Origin: Prevotella pectinovora
Lineage (GTDB): Bacteria; Bacteroidota; Bacteroidia; Bacteroidales; Bacteroidaceae
Reading direction: 5' to 3'
NCBI RefSeq assembly: GCF_000834015.1
Contig: NZ_JXQI01000018.1
Location: 1-50,680, forward strand
DNA: 50,680 nt
Shown here: one piece after another, positions 43,215-50,600 of the stretch
How positions within the stretch are numbered: position 1 is the first letter of the stretch
Layout of the letters: each line of letters opens with the position of its first letter
Position numbers and translations under genes: made by a program
The notes under the pieces: generated by a model
The model's input: only the letters and a program-made list of their open reading frames with translations
Databases searched by the model: none
What the model was told of the DNA's origin: nothing

Positions 43215-43339
43215 AAGCTTAAGGATACCTATGGTACCTGCGATGGGCCCAGCATGTAGAAAAGAATGTTCTTGCAGGTGAACTCTTCATGTACGGTCTC
43301 GTATCCCGAACGATCGGGATTTAATAATTCCTTGAGTTT
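43215..43339 (+). ncRNA. Structured ncRNA candidate upstream of the reverse transcriptase
   Basis: AAGCTTAAGGA (43215-43225) can pair over 11 bp (two G-U) with TCCTTGAGTTT (43329-43339), enclosing about 100 nt. Inside are ACCTGC/GCAGGT (43236-43241 with 43274-43279), TACG/CGTA (43292-43295 with 43300-43303) and the perfect ATCCCGA-ACGA-TCGGGAT hairpin (43303-43320). The TACG/CGTA and ATCCCGA stems share one base, so not all form at once. An intrinsic terminator follows directly. No long ORF is present. Position and shape fit the template or cofactor RNAs encoded just upstream of several defence-associated RTs; no known RNA family is recognised. Confidence 0.55.
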
Positions 43340-43382
43340 CCCGGCACCTCATGTGCCTCTCACTTTGAGGTGCCGGGTTTTT
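43340..43382 (+). terminator. Intrinsic terminator/attenuator before the RT gene
   Basis: CCCGGCACCTC (43340-43350) pairs perfectly with GAGGTGCCGGG (43367-43377), an 11-bp stem with a 16-nt loop, followed by TTTTT. It ends 8 nt before the RT start codon, so it either ends the upstream operon and ncRNA, or acts as an attenuator limiting RT synthesis. Confidence 0.85.
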
Positions 43383-43390
43383 CTTCAGAT

Positions 43391-44614
43391 ATGAGTGTTA
43401 TTGATAAGTTATCTAGTCATGAAATATGGATATCTTTTCTCGATGAGAAGATGTCAACGAAGAATATGGATAAAGGACAAATTGAGGATTTGTCTTCCTT
43501 TATCCATAATAGGGAATATCTTGGAGTAATTGATATAATTAAAAATAAAGAAAATTTTCAGCCACCGGTAAAAAAGATGGTCAGTAAGCAATATAGTTCA
43601 AAAAAGAGAATTGTTTATTCTTTTTCTAGAGAAGAGAACTATGTACTAAAGCTATTAACATACCTATTGATAAGGCAATATGACTACATTTTTGCAAAGA
43701 ATCTTTATTCTTTTCGTGCTAAACATGGAGTCAAGAAAGCAATTGATTATTTAAGAAGAGATCGTCATCTCTCTAATAAATATGTCTATAAAGTAGATAT
43801 TCACGACTACTTTAATTCTGTAGACATAAATATCTTGCTGCCTAATCTGAAGGAGATTATGAAAGATGATATTGATGCTTATTCTTTTATTGAAAGATTA
43901 TTAACAGATTCGCGAGCAGTGACGCCTAATGGCGATATCATATATGAAAAAAAAGGCATTATGGCTGGAGTTCCACTCTCCTCATTTCTGGCCAATGTCT
44001 ATTTATGTCAGTTAGACTGGTATTTCTATAATAATGGGAATCGGTATGCACGTTATTCAGATGATATGATTGTTTTTGCAAATAGTGATTTAGAAAGGCA
44101 AAATTACGTTACATATATTCATTCCTACCTTGCGGATATGCATTTGTCTGTTAACTGTGAAAAAGAGTCTTTTTCAAATCCTCATGAGCAGTGGGACTTC
44201 CTTGGTGTATCATATCATGATGGGATATTTGACATTTCTCCTATCTCAGCCAAGAAGCTGAAGAAAAAGATGTGGCGCAAAAGCAGGGCATTACTAAGAT
44301 GGAAGAACCGGAAACATATAGAAAATATTTATGCTGCAAAAGCTTTTGTTAAAGCATTTAATAAAAAATTGTATGATAACCCCATAACCTCTGAACTAAC
44401 TTGGACACGATGGTTTTTCCCAATAATAAATACGACCGAAACAATTAGTATGCTTGACCATTATATGCAAGAATGCATAAGGTACATTGCGACAGAGAAA
44501 AGAACAAACAAAAGATACAGTTTTAAATATGATATGATAAAGGACTTAGGTTATAGAAGTCTTGTTCATGAATACTATATAGTAATGGAAGAAAATATTT
44601 ATACTGAATCCTAA
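43391..44614 (+). CDS. Reverse transcriptase, probably defence-associated (unknown-group type)
   Basis: 407 residues from the ATG at 43391; the frame is open a little further upstream but only through the terminator stem. RT motifs in order: KKRIVYSFSREENYVLKLL, LYSFRAKHGVKKAIDYLRR, VDIHDYFNSVD (catalytic D136), GIMAGVPLSSFLANVYLCQLD, YARYSDDMIVFA (YSDD, 222-225) and WDFLGVSYHDG. There is no group II intron maturase or endonuclease domain, and no diversity-generating template/variable repeat pair is visible. This fits the single-protein 'unknown group'/DRT class that works with an adjacent ncRNA; the exact class cannot be fixed by eye. The C-terminal 110 residues are a helical thumb-like region. 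Confidence 0.75.
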   Translation: MSVIDKLSSHEIWISFLDEKMSTKNMDKGQIEDLSSFIHNREYLGVIDIIKNKENFQPPVKKMVSKQYSSKKRIVYSFSREENYVLKLLTYLLIRQYDYIFAKNLYSFRAKHGVKKAIDYLRRDRHLSNKYVYKVDIHDYFNSVDINILLPNLKEIMKDDIDAYSFIERLLTDSRAVTPNGDIIYEKKGIMAGVPLSSFLANVYLCQLDWYFYNNGNRYARYSDDMIVFANSDLERQNYVTYIHSYLADMHLSVNCEKESFSNPHEQWDFLGVSYHDGIFDISPISAKKLKKKMWRKSRALLRWKNRKHIENIYAAKAFVKAFNKKLYDNPITSELTWTRWFFPIINTTETISMLDHYMQECIRYIATEKRTNKRYSFKYDMIKDLGYRSLVHEYYIVMEENIYTES

Positions 44615-44659
44615 TTCTATAAATAAAGAATCGGCTTAGTCATATTATAACTGTTTAAG

Positions 44660-45487
44660 ATGAAGAAAATTGTAAGTACACAAGGGCTCACTTATGGCGA
44701 ATTTCGCGAAAAATCTTTGAGTATCGCGATATCAGAGCGTATCAATAACCGCTTGGAGCATTCTTTTTTTCAAAATTATGGAGAAGCTGTTCATACATCA
44801 TTCAACCTTTCATATAATGTAATTGCTGGCGAAATTACCCAAATAGTACTTGATTACACAATTGACAATCCGACTTCTATTAGACTTGAATGGTTTCGGG
44901 AACATTGCGATAATTTCTTTGCCCTGAATCATTTCATTGTCGATGCTCTTGACCAGAAAGATCCACATGTATATTATTTTGCCACCGATATGTTTGAAAT
45001 GGCATCTCTAATTCATGCTCTTGATATTATGTCTGTTAGTTTAGAAAGCATAATGTGTGCTATTGATGCGAAATTAACCTCTAAAGATGCCATATATACC
45101 CCATCAGGTAGTACGATCATACAAATCCCTGATGTTCCTCGATATTAAATAAAAGAAGATACTTTGTGGATTGCACCTGGCGCTTTCAAAAACTGCTACC
45201 GACTTAGATATTTAGATATACCTTGTAGCATGATTAATCATCATGATCTTCTTAATACATACAACTATCCTTTAAAGTACAAGGTGTGGGAAACTCGTTA
45301 TGATGGGACCCAAGAGACAGACAAGGATGAGGATGAACTTTTTGAAGATGAACATCATGTGCGTTATAGCAAAGACTGGAAGAAACTTCTTTATGTACCG
45401 AATTCCTTCTGCCCATCATGTTTTTACATAGCTGACGAAGTTGAGGAAATTGATAATTTAACATTTGTAGATACTATCTTGAACTAG
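44660..45487 (+). pseudogene. Leucine-rich-repeat (BspA-like) gene split by an in-frame TAA
   Basis: The first part (44660-45148) encodes 162 residues ending YTPSGSTIIQIPDVPRY, then TAA (45146-45148). The same reading frame continues without a further stop as IKEDTLWIAPGAFKNCYRLR, then YLDIP... and HVRYSKDWKKLLYVPNSF to 45487. 'SPDG..LI..P' followed by 'V..I..GAF.NC..L..L.IP' is the unit structure of BspA/LRR_5 repeats, so the stop interrupts one repeat. The ancestral gene was about 275 codons. The N-terminal 130 residues (LTYGEFREKSLSIAISERIN) are of unknown type. There is no signal peptide, so it would have been cytoplasmic. It starts 45 nt after the RT. Confidence 0.65.
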
Positions 45488-45629
45488 CACTCCCCGGTTC
45501 TGTTGGGATCATTGGAAATTACTTGACATCAGTGTAAAACCATTCATGGCATAGGTTTCATGAAGATTGCAAGTTATAAGACAAGCTATCAGGCCATTTA
45601 CATCAAGAAAAATAAAAGTTAAAAGAGCT

Positions 45630-46121
45630 ATGATAAAAAGAATAGTAATGACAAAATCTGTGTTTGACAATTGGCAGGCTCCGTCAATGGAAGAAGCCAT
45701 TAATGAAACCTCTTCACTACTAACCAAAGCTCTATGGGGCGATGGTCATCCTTTCAGAGAGATAATGCGTCAAAAAGTCAATGACGAAGACCTTGCGGAA
45801 AGACGTATTAAATTTTTTGTCGTGTTGGAGGAGGAATATACTAAGCATCCAAAGACAGGAAAACATGTGACAGCTTTCAATGTCAGTAGTATAATGTTGG
45901 AAGTTGCCATGAAAGATCTAATGCTCGATTACAACTTGGCAGGTCACCATCAAATGCAGACTAGATATATAAATGGAAAACTATGTGATTTTATCCATCA
46001 ACAAGGTTTTAACATACCCTGTAAAGATCCTGATGAAATAGAATCGTTTTTAAACTTTCTTTCAAAAGACATTCCGTGCATTTGGGATTATTTTAATGTA
46101 ATAAAGTTAGAAGAATACTGA
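45630..46121 (+). CDS. Hypothetical protein downstream of the RT island
   Basis: 163 residues from the ATG at 45630 (MIKRIVMTKSVFDNWQAPSM); an in-frame TTG at 45567 or the ATG at 45648 are alternatives. Helical throughout (EAINETSSLLTKALWGDGHP, LAERRIKFFVVLEEEYTKHP, SSIMLEVAMKDLMLDYNLAG). No family recognised. Its C-terminus overlaps the beginning of a GNAT remnant in another frame, suggesting that it came in by insertion next to or into that gene. Confidence 0.5.
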   Translation: MIKRIVMTKSVFDNWQAPSMEEAINETSSLLTKALWGDGHPFREIMRQKVNDEDLAERRIKFFVVLEEEYTKHPKTGKHVTAFNVSSIMLEVAMKDLMLDYNLAGHHQMQTRYINGKLCDFIHQQGFNIPCKDPDEIESFLNFLSKDIPCIWDYFNVIKLEEY

Positions 46122-46375
46122 TTGAAAAAAATCTGACTTGTTTCTTGGATATGGAAAGTCCTATGCAAGTCTGTGAGAACATAGAGCAGCGTAAACGTCG
46201 CCATGCTTTCTACCTGCGTAACGGGTTTAGGGACACAAATGTCTATCGTACCTACGACGACATCACCATGACCATTATGATGATGGGCGAAGGTACGTTC
46301 ACCATGAAGGATTGGGATGACATCACCCACGAACTGCAACAGTTCTGGTGGCCTGATGACATCAAAGAAGAGTAG
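46112..46375 (+). pseudogene. GNAT acetyltransferase, 5'-truncated remnant
   Basis: The recognisable frame runs RILIEKNLTCFLDMESPMQV, then CENIEQRKRRHAFYLRNGFR and the tail MTIMMMGEGTFTMKDWDDIT. This is the C-terminal third of a GNAT N-acetyltransferase (the Q.RR..FY.RNGF motif is the CoA-proximal helix and following strand). Homology extends upstream of any good start codon until a stop at 46094, so the 5' two thirds are lost. A protein of about 75 residues could begin at the TTG or ATG near 46145-46151, but would lack the acetyl-CoA binding core. Confidence 0.65.
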
Positions 46376-46395
46376 TGTGGCTCTTAGCCAGACTG

Positions 46396-46509
46396 CTATC
46401 TGTCACGTCTAAAGTCATTCCGGCTATCACCTCTCCACCATGCGCCAAGCACGAGGAAGATGATGCGGAAGACTATGACGATGATGATAATGCTTCCAAT
46501 ATCACTCAT
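46396..46509 (-). CDS. Small membrane protein (37 aa)
   Basis: A short frame, ATG at 46509 to TAG at 46396, encodes MSDIGSIIIIVIVFRIIFLV followed by LGAWWRGDSRNDFRRDR. It has one transmembrane helix and a positively charged C-terminal tail. It starts 18 nt downstream of the SLOG gene stop in the same direction, consistent with being the third gene of that operon. A TGGCT/AGCCA hairpin follows just past its stop. Confidence 0.55.
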   Translation of the reverse strand: MSDIGSIIIIVIVFRIIFLVLGAWWRGDSRNDFRRDR

Positions 46510-46527
46510 AAATCATACATTTAGTTA

Positions 46528-47040
46528 TCAAAACACATTCACTATAGGGATGTTCTGAGCCATTGCCTTACGGATGGTGTAGAATGTTCCTCCTTTCTCA
46601 CGGCCATCATAATAGCCTATGAGCAGTGAGGAATTGTTCACCATGAACTCATCCCTGTCCAGGAAACACCTTGGATAATATCTCTCACTGAGCACAATCA
46701 CCTCATCAGCCACCTCCAGCAACCTGTCATATCGTTTTCGGTCATAGAAGCCGAAACGAGCGGCTTGTCCCTTGAAGGGGACAGCAGCTGTCAATATGAT
46801 GTCTGGATAGATCTGCTTCAATGACACTACCACCTCAGCCGCCATCATGTCAAATCCAATGGCAAAGCCGGATATGAAGTTTCGGATGCCATTCCCATAA
46901 GCATCAAGAACAGCTCTTGTCAACCTCTTCTTGACGTGCTCTCTCAATGAAGCATCGACGAAGCGATGCCCCGTAAAGGCGGCTGTTGCCGCCCGGCTAA
47001 ATTTTCTCTGTTCCATATAATCATCAATAAGTTGGTACAT
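46528..47040 (-). CDS. SLOG-family (DUF1273/YpsA-like) protein
   Basis: 170 residues from the ATG at 47040 (MYQLIDDYMEQRKF); the ATG at 47073 would overlap the upstream gene by 50 nt. Rossmann-type SLOG motifs are TGHRF (23-27), SGFAIGFDMMAAE (57-69) and VPFKGQAARF, then a late GGTFYTIRKA. SLOG proteins bind nucleotide-derived ligands and often act in conflict or stress operons. The gene overlaps the upstream phosphoribosyltransferase by 17 nt, so the two are probably co-translated and may work in the same nucleotide-linked process. Confidence 0.75.
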   Translation of the reverse strand: MYQLIDDYMEQRKFSRAATAAFTGHRFVDASLREHVKKRLTRAVLDAYGNGIRNFISGFAIGFDMMAAEVVVSLKQIYPDIILTAAVPFKGQAARFGFYDRKRYDRLLEVADEVIVLSERYYPRCFLDRDEFMVNNSSLLIGYYDGREKGGTFYTIRKAMAQNIPIVNVF

Positions 47041-47608
47041 ATCTATATGAAGTCTTTCCGAGGAAGATGCCATTGGTCACATGTGCTCCGACTCTCTCCA
47101 ACTGCGCTGTATAGGCACAGAAAGATGTTCCTGTAGTAACCACATCATCCCATACACACACTATCTTGTTGCGAAAGAAACTTGCATCAACCTCAATGGT
47201 GTTGCTTTCTTCAAGTCGCTTGGCTCTGACCTCTTTCTTCATCTTGGTTCCATGAACGGCAGACCGCTCTCCAGACACCTTGACATGAGAAAAGCCATCG
47301 ATGGCACCCGACAACTTACATACAAGTGCGGAAAATGCCTTGTTCCGTTCCTCGTTACGCTCTTGGCTGCTGGCAGGGACGCATGAGAAAACCACCTTTC
47401 CAATCTTGCGCCCGAACTTCCTTACAAGTTCCTTTGCCACGAACTGAGCTACTTGGGGCTGGTTGCATCCGTCCTTGAAATCAAAGATGGTCTGCCTGTC
47501 GAACAAAGCATCTATGCCCACATTCTTGATGCGAGTTGGATAGTAACGGAGGAAACTGCTGAGTTCCTTGTCCTCTTGACCCTTGATGAAAACCTTGACC
47601 ATGTTCAT
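47024..47608 (-). CDS. Phosphoribosyltransferase-family (ComF-like) protein
   Basis: 194 residues; M3 is an equally good start. The PRPP-binding loop is unmistakable: IVCVWDDVVTTGTSFCAY, with D154-D155. The N-terminus (FIKGQEDKELSSFLRYYPTR) and 'VVFSCVPASSQERNEERNKAFSALV' match ComF-like PRTases found in mobile elements; the Cys-rich zinc finger of ComF itself is missing. It may process nucleotides or just use the PRTase fold for binding. First gene of a leftward operon; its start codon directly follows the conserved leader at 47617-47801. Confidence 0.75.
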   Translation of the reverse strand: MNMVKVFIKGQEDKELSSFLRYYPTRIKNVGIDALFDRQTIFDFKDGCNQPQVAQFVAKELVRKFGRKIGKVVFSCVPASSQERNEERNKAFSALVCKLSGAIDGFSHVKVSGERSAVHGTKMKKEVRAKRLEESNTIEVDASFFRNKIVCVWDDVVTTGTSFCAYTAQLERVGAHVTNGIFLGKTSYRYVPTY

Positions 47609-47616
47609 TGTCGCTC

Positions 47617-47801
47617 GAATTTTTTATTTCCCTTTCATTAAATCCTTTCGGACTGTGACCAGGGAAGATTTTTTCTGCACCCAGAAGTGCGGGAGCGGCA
47701 ATGAGGCAAGTCTGCCGTGAAGAATACTCTTTTCAGCAAAAAGGAAGATTGTTCACGAAGCACGACTTGCTATTTGACGTGGACGCATTAACTTCGCAGA
47801 A
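47617..47801 (-). repeat. Duplicated leader element, copy A
   Basis: Shares order and long identical blocks with 49538-49727: a T-rich GAATTTTT..TTTCCCTTTC block at the gene-proximal end, CTGTGA.C, TTTTTCTGC, AGGCAAG, a 32-nt block (47722-47753) with a single mismatch to 49638-49669, then GAAGC and TTGACG. It begins 9 nt upstream of the PRTase start, so on the minus strand it forms the 5' leader. The remaining 47802-47914 shows nothing I can name. Confidence 0.65.
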
Positions 47802-47914
47802 AAAACTTTCCGCTGTCACTTGTCCGACATGGAGATAGGTGAAACCATCTGATGAACTTCGGTTCATGTATAATACAAGGGTATTGACCTGTCAAGGAGA
47901 TTAAAAGAAGCCGT

Positions 47915-47948
47915 TTCGCCCTTCGGATCCGTGAACCCGAAGGGCGAA
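47915..47948 (-). terminator. Terminator of the leftward DUF2958 operon
   Basis: TTCGCCCTTCGG (47915-47926) and CCGAAGGGCGAA (47937-47948) form a perfect 12-bp stem with a 10-nt loop. On the minus strand it is followed by ACGGCTTCTTTTAATC, with a short T tract. It lies 16 nt past the stop of the last gene of the operon (47965). Confidence 0.8.
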
Positions 47949-47964
47949 GCCGCCAGAGAAGGCA

Positions 47965-48213
47965 TCATGCCTTTCTTCCTATCCGTTCGTTGAACTCATT
48001 GGCATAGAACACTCCCAAAAGGTATTGCTCCAGCTGCTCCAAAGGCAGATAGTCAGTGCATCTTGTCCCGAACTCTCCAGGAGACGGAACTACATAGACA
48101 GCATACCTTGCCCCACAACGGGCATCGGCAGCACGGAGGATGGCTTTAGGGTTCATCTGAGTGACCCATTGCTCAATCATGGTTTTTCTCTGCTTGTTGG
48201 TCATATCGCTCAA
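47965..48213 (-). CDS. Small hypothetical protein
   Basis: 82 residues, soluble (MIEQWVTQMNPKAILRAADA, YVVPSPGEFGTRCTDYLPLE). No motif recognised. It overlaps the upstream gene by 4 nt (coupled ATGA-type junction) and is followed by a strong terminator, so it is the last gene of the small leftward operon. Confidence 0.55.
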   Translation of the reverse strand: MSDMTNKQRKTMIEQWVTQMNPKAILRAADARCGARYAVYVVPSPGEFGTRCTDYLPLEQLEQYLLGVFYANEFNERIGRKA

Positions 48214-48512
48214 TATTTAGTTAGATACCATTCATTGATATTCCAGACCTCGATGTCATAGTTGGTCTCATAGCCTTGCGTCTGGTAAGCAAACTCCAAC
48301 TCCTTGCGGAGTCTGCGCCTTGCCTCGGCTTCCAGTACACGCTTTGAGGTCTTTTCTATCTCTTCCTCGCTGAAGAACTCGTCCAGTTCTATGCGGTGGT
48401 TCTTCACGATGGCATTCACGGCAGCCCATTTGCTGGTGAATACTCCGGCACAATCCCGATGGTTTGTGCTGTGCCATGCGTCAGTTTCGTACACGACAAA
48501 TATCTGTCTCAT
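48210..48512 (-). CDS. Small hypothetical protein
   Basis: 100 residues. 'MRQIFVVYETDAWHSTNHRD' followed by 'AGVFTSKWAAVNAIVKNHRI' resembles small proteins of Bacteroidales mobile elements, but I know no function. The C-terminal half is a charged helix (EKTSKRVLEAEARRRLRKEL). It overlaps the downstream gene by 4 nt. Confidence 0.55.
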   Translation of the reverse strand: MRQIFVVYETDAWHSTNHRDCAGVFTSKWAAVNAIVKNHRIELDEFFSEEEIEKTSKRVLEAEARRRLRKELEFAYQTQGYETNYDIEVWNINEWYLTKY

Positions 48513-48570
48513 AATACTCTGGAGTTGTAGGGATAGGCAGCGGAGTTGCCACCTATCCCATGTTTATTGA

Positions 48571-49116
48571 TTATTTTCCTATCTCACTGATTATGTAGTC
48601 AAGATGTCCAGCGAAGACATCATCCACCTCAATCTCATGCTCGTTGCCTCGGTCGTTCTTCTCATCACCAATGATGGTGAAATAACCGTCTTTGTCCACT
48701 CTGACCGAAAGGATGACCACATCGCAAGGCTCGTCATAGTCGTATGCTGCTACGATAGGACATTCACCCTCGAAGTGCCATTCATAGCCATCATCCACCT
48801 TTTCGCCACGAAGTCTGAGCTTTGCGGCAAGTTCCTCCTGCTCACGGTGCTTGACCTCCTGCACACTGTCATAGATGGAAAAGTCTTTGAGTTTCCCTTG
48901 ACGTTCAAAGTGCAACTCTTCGCCATCCGAATGACAAATGCCGTATTCATGGAACTGCACCGGCACGAAGTCGATGGGTGCTGCCATCCAAGAAATGTTG
49001 TTGAGCGAATAGTCATGCTCTGCCAAGAACTGCTCGATGTCCTCTTCAATCATGTGGTCGGGAACATTCAAAACCTCGATGCGCACGTTTGCGCTGTCCA
49101 TAACGATAATCTTCAT
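48571..49116 (-). CDS. Hypothetical acidic protein
   Basis: 181 residues, acidic. The N-terminal unit (VRIEVLNVPDHMIEEDIEQF, LAEHDYSLNNISWM) and the beta-rich C-terminal part (DVVILSVRVDKDGYFTIIGD) suggest a small alpha/beta fold. Conserved-looking His and Glu (HEYGICHSDGEELHFE) are present, but I cannot assign a family. It lies between the DUF2958 gene and two small genes, all on the minus strand with gaps of 27-58 nt. Confidence 0.5.
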   Translation of the reverse strand: MKIIVMDSANVRIEVLNVPDHMIEEDIEQFLAEHDYSLNNISWMAAPIDFVPVQFHEYGICHSDGEELHFERQGKLKDFSIYDSVQEVKHREQEELAAKLRLRGEKVDDGYEWHFEGECPIVAAYDYDEPCDVVILSVRVDKDGYFTIIGDEKNDRGNEHEIEVDDVFAGHLDYIISEIGK

Positions 49117-49143
49117 AATCTGATGCGTTTATAGGGTTATGCA

Positions 49144-49530
49144 TTAGTCTTTGTCATAGAGCCGTGAGAGAAACGCTTGCAGTTCTGCGTCCTCAATCTC
49201 TGCAAGGGTGCAAGGCTTGAAATCCTTGTCTTGCTCAATCCTCAATGTGCCAAGTCCATACTCACTTGCATCATAGGTGATACCTGCCATTTCGGTTGCG
49301 GACTGGTAGCCGTACTCCGTTTCTTGCAGTCCAGTAACAATGCCATAGAGTGTGAAGTCATTGCCTTCCTGCTGTCCTTCCATGATGTACCAGCGGATAT
49401 TGCCAAGGTAAAACACTGCGATGCAAAGTGCATCCTTCTTCTTCGCGTCCTGAGAATACAGGGGATAACTGCTCAGTGCCTCGGTCAGCTCTGGCGTTAT
49501 CAGTCGGTTGTTGAAATTTGTTGTTGCCAT
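49144..49530 (-). CDS. DUF2958 family protein
   Basis: 128 residues. 'LITPELTEALSSYPLYSQDAKKKDALCIAVFYLGNIRWYIME' and 'DFTLYGIVTGLQETEYGYQS', then 'IEQDKDFKPCTLAEI', follow the DUF2958 pattern (LLP.E....LP.LYSQE......V.....P....WY..E.D....FGLV.G.E.ELGYFS..EL). The family is a frequent small component of conjugative elements and plasmids. First gene of the operon, its start codon directly after leader copy B. Confidence 0.75.
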   Translation of the reverse strand: MATTNFNNRLITPELTEALSSYPLYSQDAKKKDALCIAVFYLGNIRWYIMEGQQEGNDFTLYGIVTGLQETEYGYQSATEMAGITYDASEYGLGTLRIEQDKDFKPCTLAEIEDAELQAFLSRLYDKD

Positions 49531-49537
49531 ACTCTTG

Positions 49538-49727
49538 AATTTTTATTTTCCCTTTCTTTCAAGCATTTCAGCCTGTGATCGGGAATTTTTCTGCTTTTCA
49601 AGGTGATAGCAAGACAATAAGGCAAGAAAAGTTTCAAGAATACTCTTTTCAGCGAAAAGGAAGATTGTTGAAAGCGAAGCCCTGCTATTCTTGACGGTTT
49701 GAATGGCGAAACTACCTTTGCAGAAGA
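49538..49727 (-). repeat. Duplicated leader element, copy B
   Basis: Counterpart of 47617-47801, abutting the DUF2958 start codon (8 nt). The best block (49638-49669) differs from copy A at one position in 32. On its outer edge TTGACGG..., with TACCTTTG at 49713-49720, reads as a rightward promoter, which copy A lacks (TTAACTTCG there). Confidence 0.65.
49691..49720 (+). promoter_or_regulatory. Rightward promoter-like sequence into non-coding DNA
   Basis: TTG (49691-49693), 19 nt, TACCTTTG (49713-49720) fits the Bacteroidetes promoter. It points away from the DUF2958 operon into a stretch of about 850 bp without a convincing gene. A second TACCTTTG box lies at 49933-49940. Confidence 0.45.
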
Positions 49728-49821
49728 ATTCTTTTTCACGGGCTATAAAGGATATGACAGAAAATGTCATGTATAACAATAAAAGGTGGGGCGGGCTTGT
49801 CCAAACAGGCATCCTCAGCCA

Positions 49822-49935
49822 GTATGTCAATAAGAGGAGTCTCCATCACAGCCGAAAAGACAGAACGTATCTGGCAAAGTGTTTAGTTTTGCCAAATACC
49901 TTCTGGCAAGGCTTGATAGAGTCTCCTTGACATAC
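49822..49935. repeat. Nested inverted repeats in the non-coding right end
   Basis: GTATGTCAA (49822-49830) is repeated inverted as TTGACATAC (49927-49935). Next to these are GGAGTCTCC (49836-49844) and GAGTCTCC (49919-49926), and inside is a TGGCAAA/TTTGCCA hairpin (49872-49878 with 49888-49894). A separate ATGACA/TGTCAT pair lies at 49754-49770. An origin, recombination site or structured RNA are all possible. Confidence 0.45.
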
Positions 49936-50460
49936 CTTTGGCAGAGTGAGGAAACTCTTATGATCAACTCGCTTGACCACAAGAGTTTTCCCTCTATGAC
50001 AAACTGAGAATGCTGTTTAGGCAATGGTGAGGGCGTAGATTATAAGTGGACTGTACGTTAGGGTAGGATAAAGAATTTCGTCAGATTAAAACTGGTATGG
50101 GTTGGGAATGAAGCAAAAGTTCTGCAAGGGCAATCTTCTCGACGAAGTGACGAACAGCCAGCAAGAACAGCGTCAGTGTAGTTTCGCCTTGCGATCTCAC
50201 CGACCCTGTTTGAAGAAGACTGGCCGCCTTTTCGTGATTGCCACTCCCTATAACAGTGTCTTTTCTTTCATGTCATGCTCTGCTGACTGAAAATAAAGTC
50301 TCTGTTAAAGGGACAGAACTTAGCTTCATGCCGGGGTGGGCGAAGCATTAAGACACAATGTAGAAGTTTAGATGAGATGGAACATCTAGGTTGTCTTGGA
50401 ATATAAGAGGTCAAGATGAAATGTATAAAGCCATATAAATGGCAGACATCTAAACGGATG

Positions 50461-50521
50461 GACTTGCTTCAGATGCCGAGCATGTGCGCTATGCGATCAT
50501 CCTTGGCAACTGAAGCAAATC
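50461..50521. repeat. 17-bp inverted repeat at the right end
   Basis: GACTTGCTTCAGATGCC (50461-50477) and GGCAACTGAAGCAAATC (50505-50521) pair over 17 positions with two mismatches around a 27-nt loop that has its own GCAT/ATGC pairing. No coding sequence is evident between 49941 and 50600 apart from short unsupported frames. Confidence 0.5.
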
Positions 50522-50600
50522 GTTCCGTGTTTGCCTCTCCTGAAGTAGGTGACTTACCCTAAAAAAACTTGACACTTTTGGATGCCTAAAACAAAAGTGT

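Noticed and set aside
43212..43390. A group II intron 5' end or diversity-generating-retroelement template repeat upstream of the RT.
   Set aside because: No group II intron boundary or domain V-like hairpin is visible, the RT lacks maturase and endonuclease parts, and no near-identical variable repeat was noticed in neighbouring genes.
45164..45487. Separate 107-codon gene starting at a TTG.
   Set aside because: It is in the same frame as 44660-45148 and begins inside an LRR unit; a nonsense-split gene explains both parts better.
50102..50290. A 62-codon open frame in the right-end region.
   Set aside because: No start context, no family resemblance, Cys/Ser-rich random-looking translation, and surrounded by inverted repeats.
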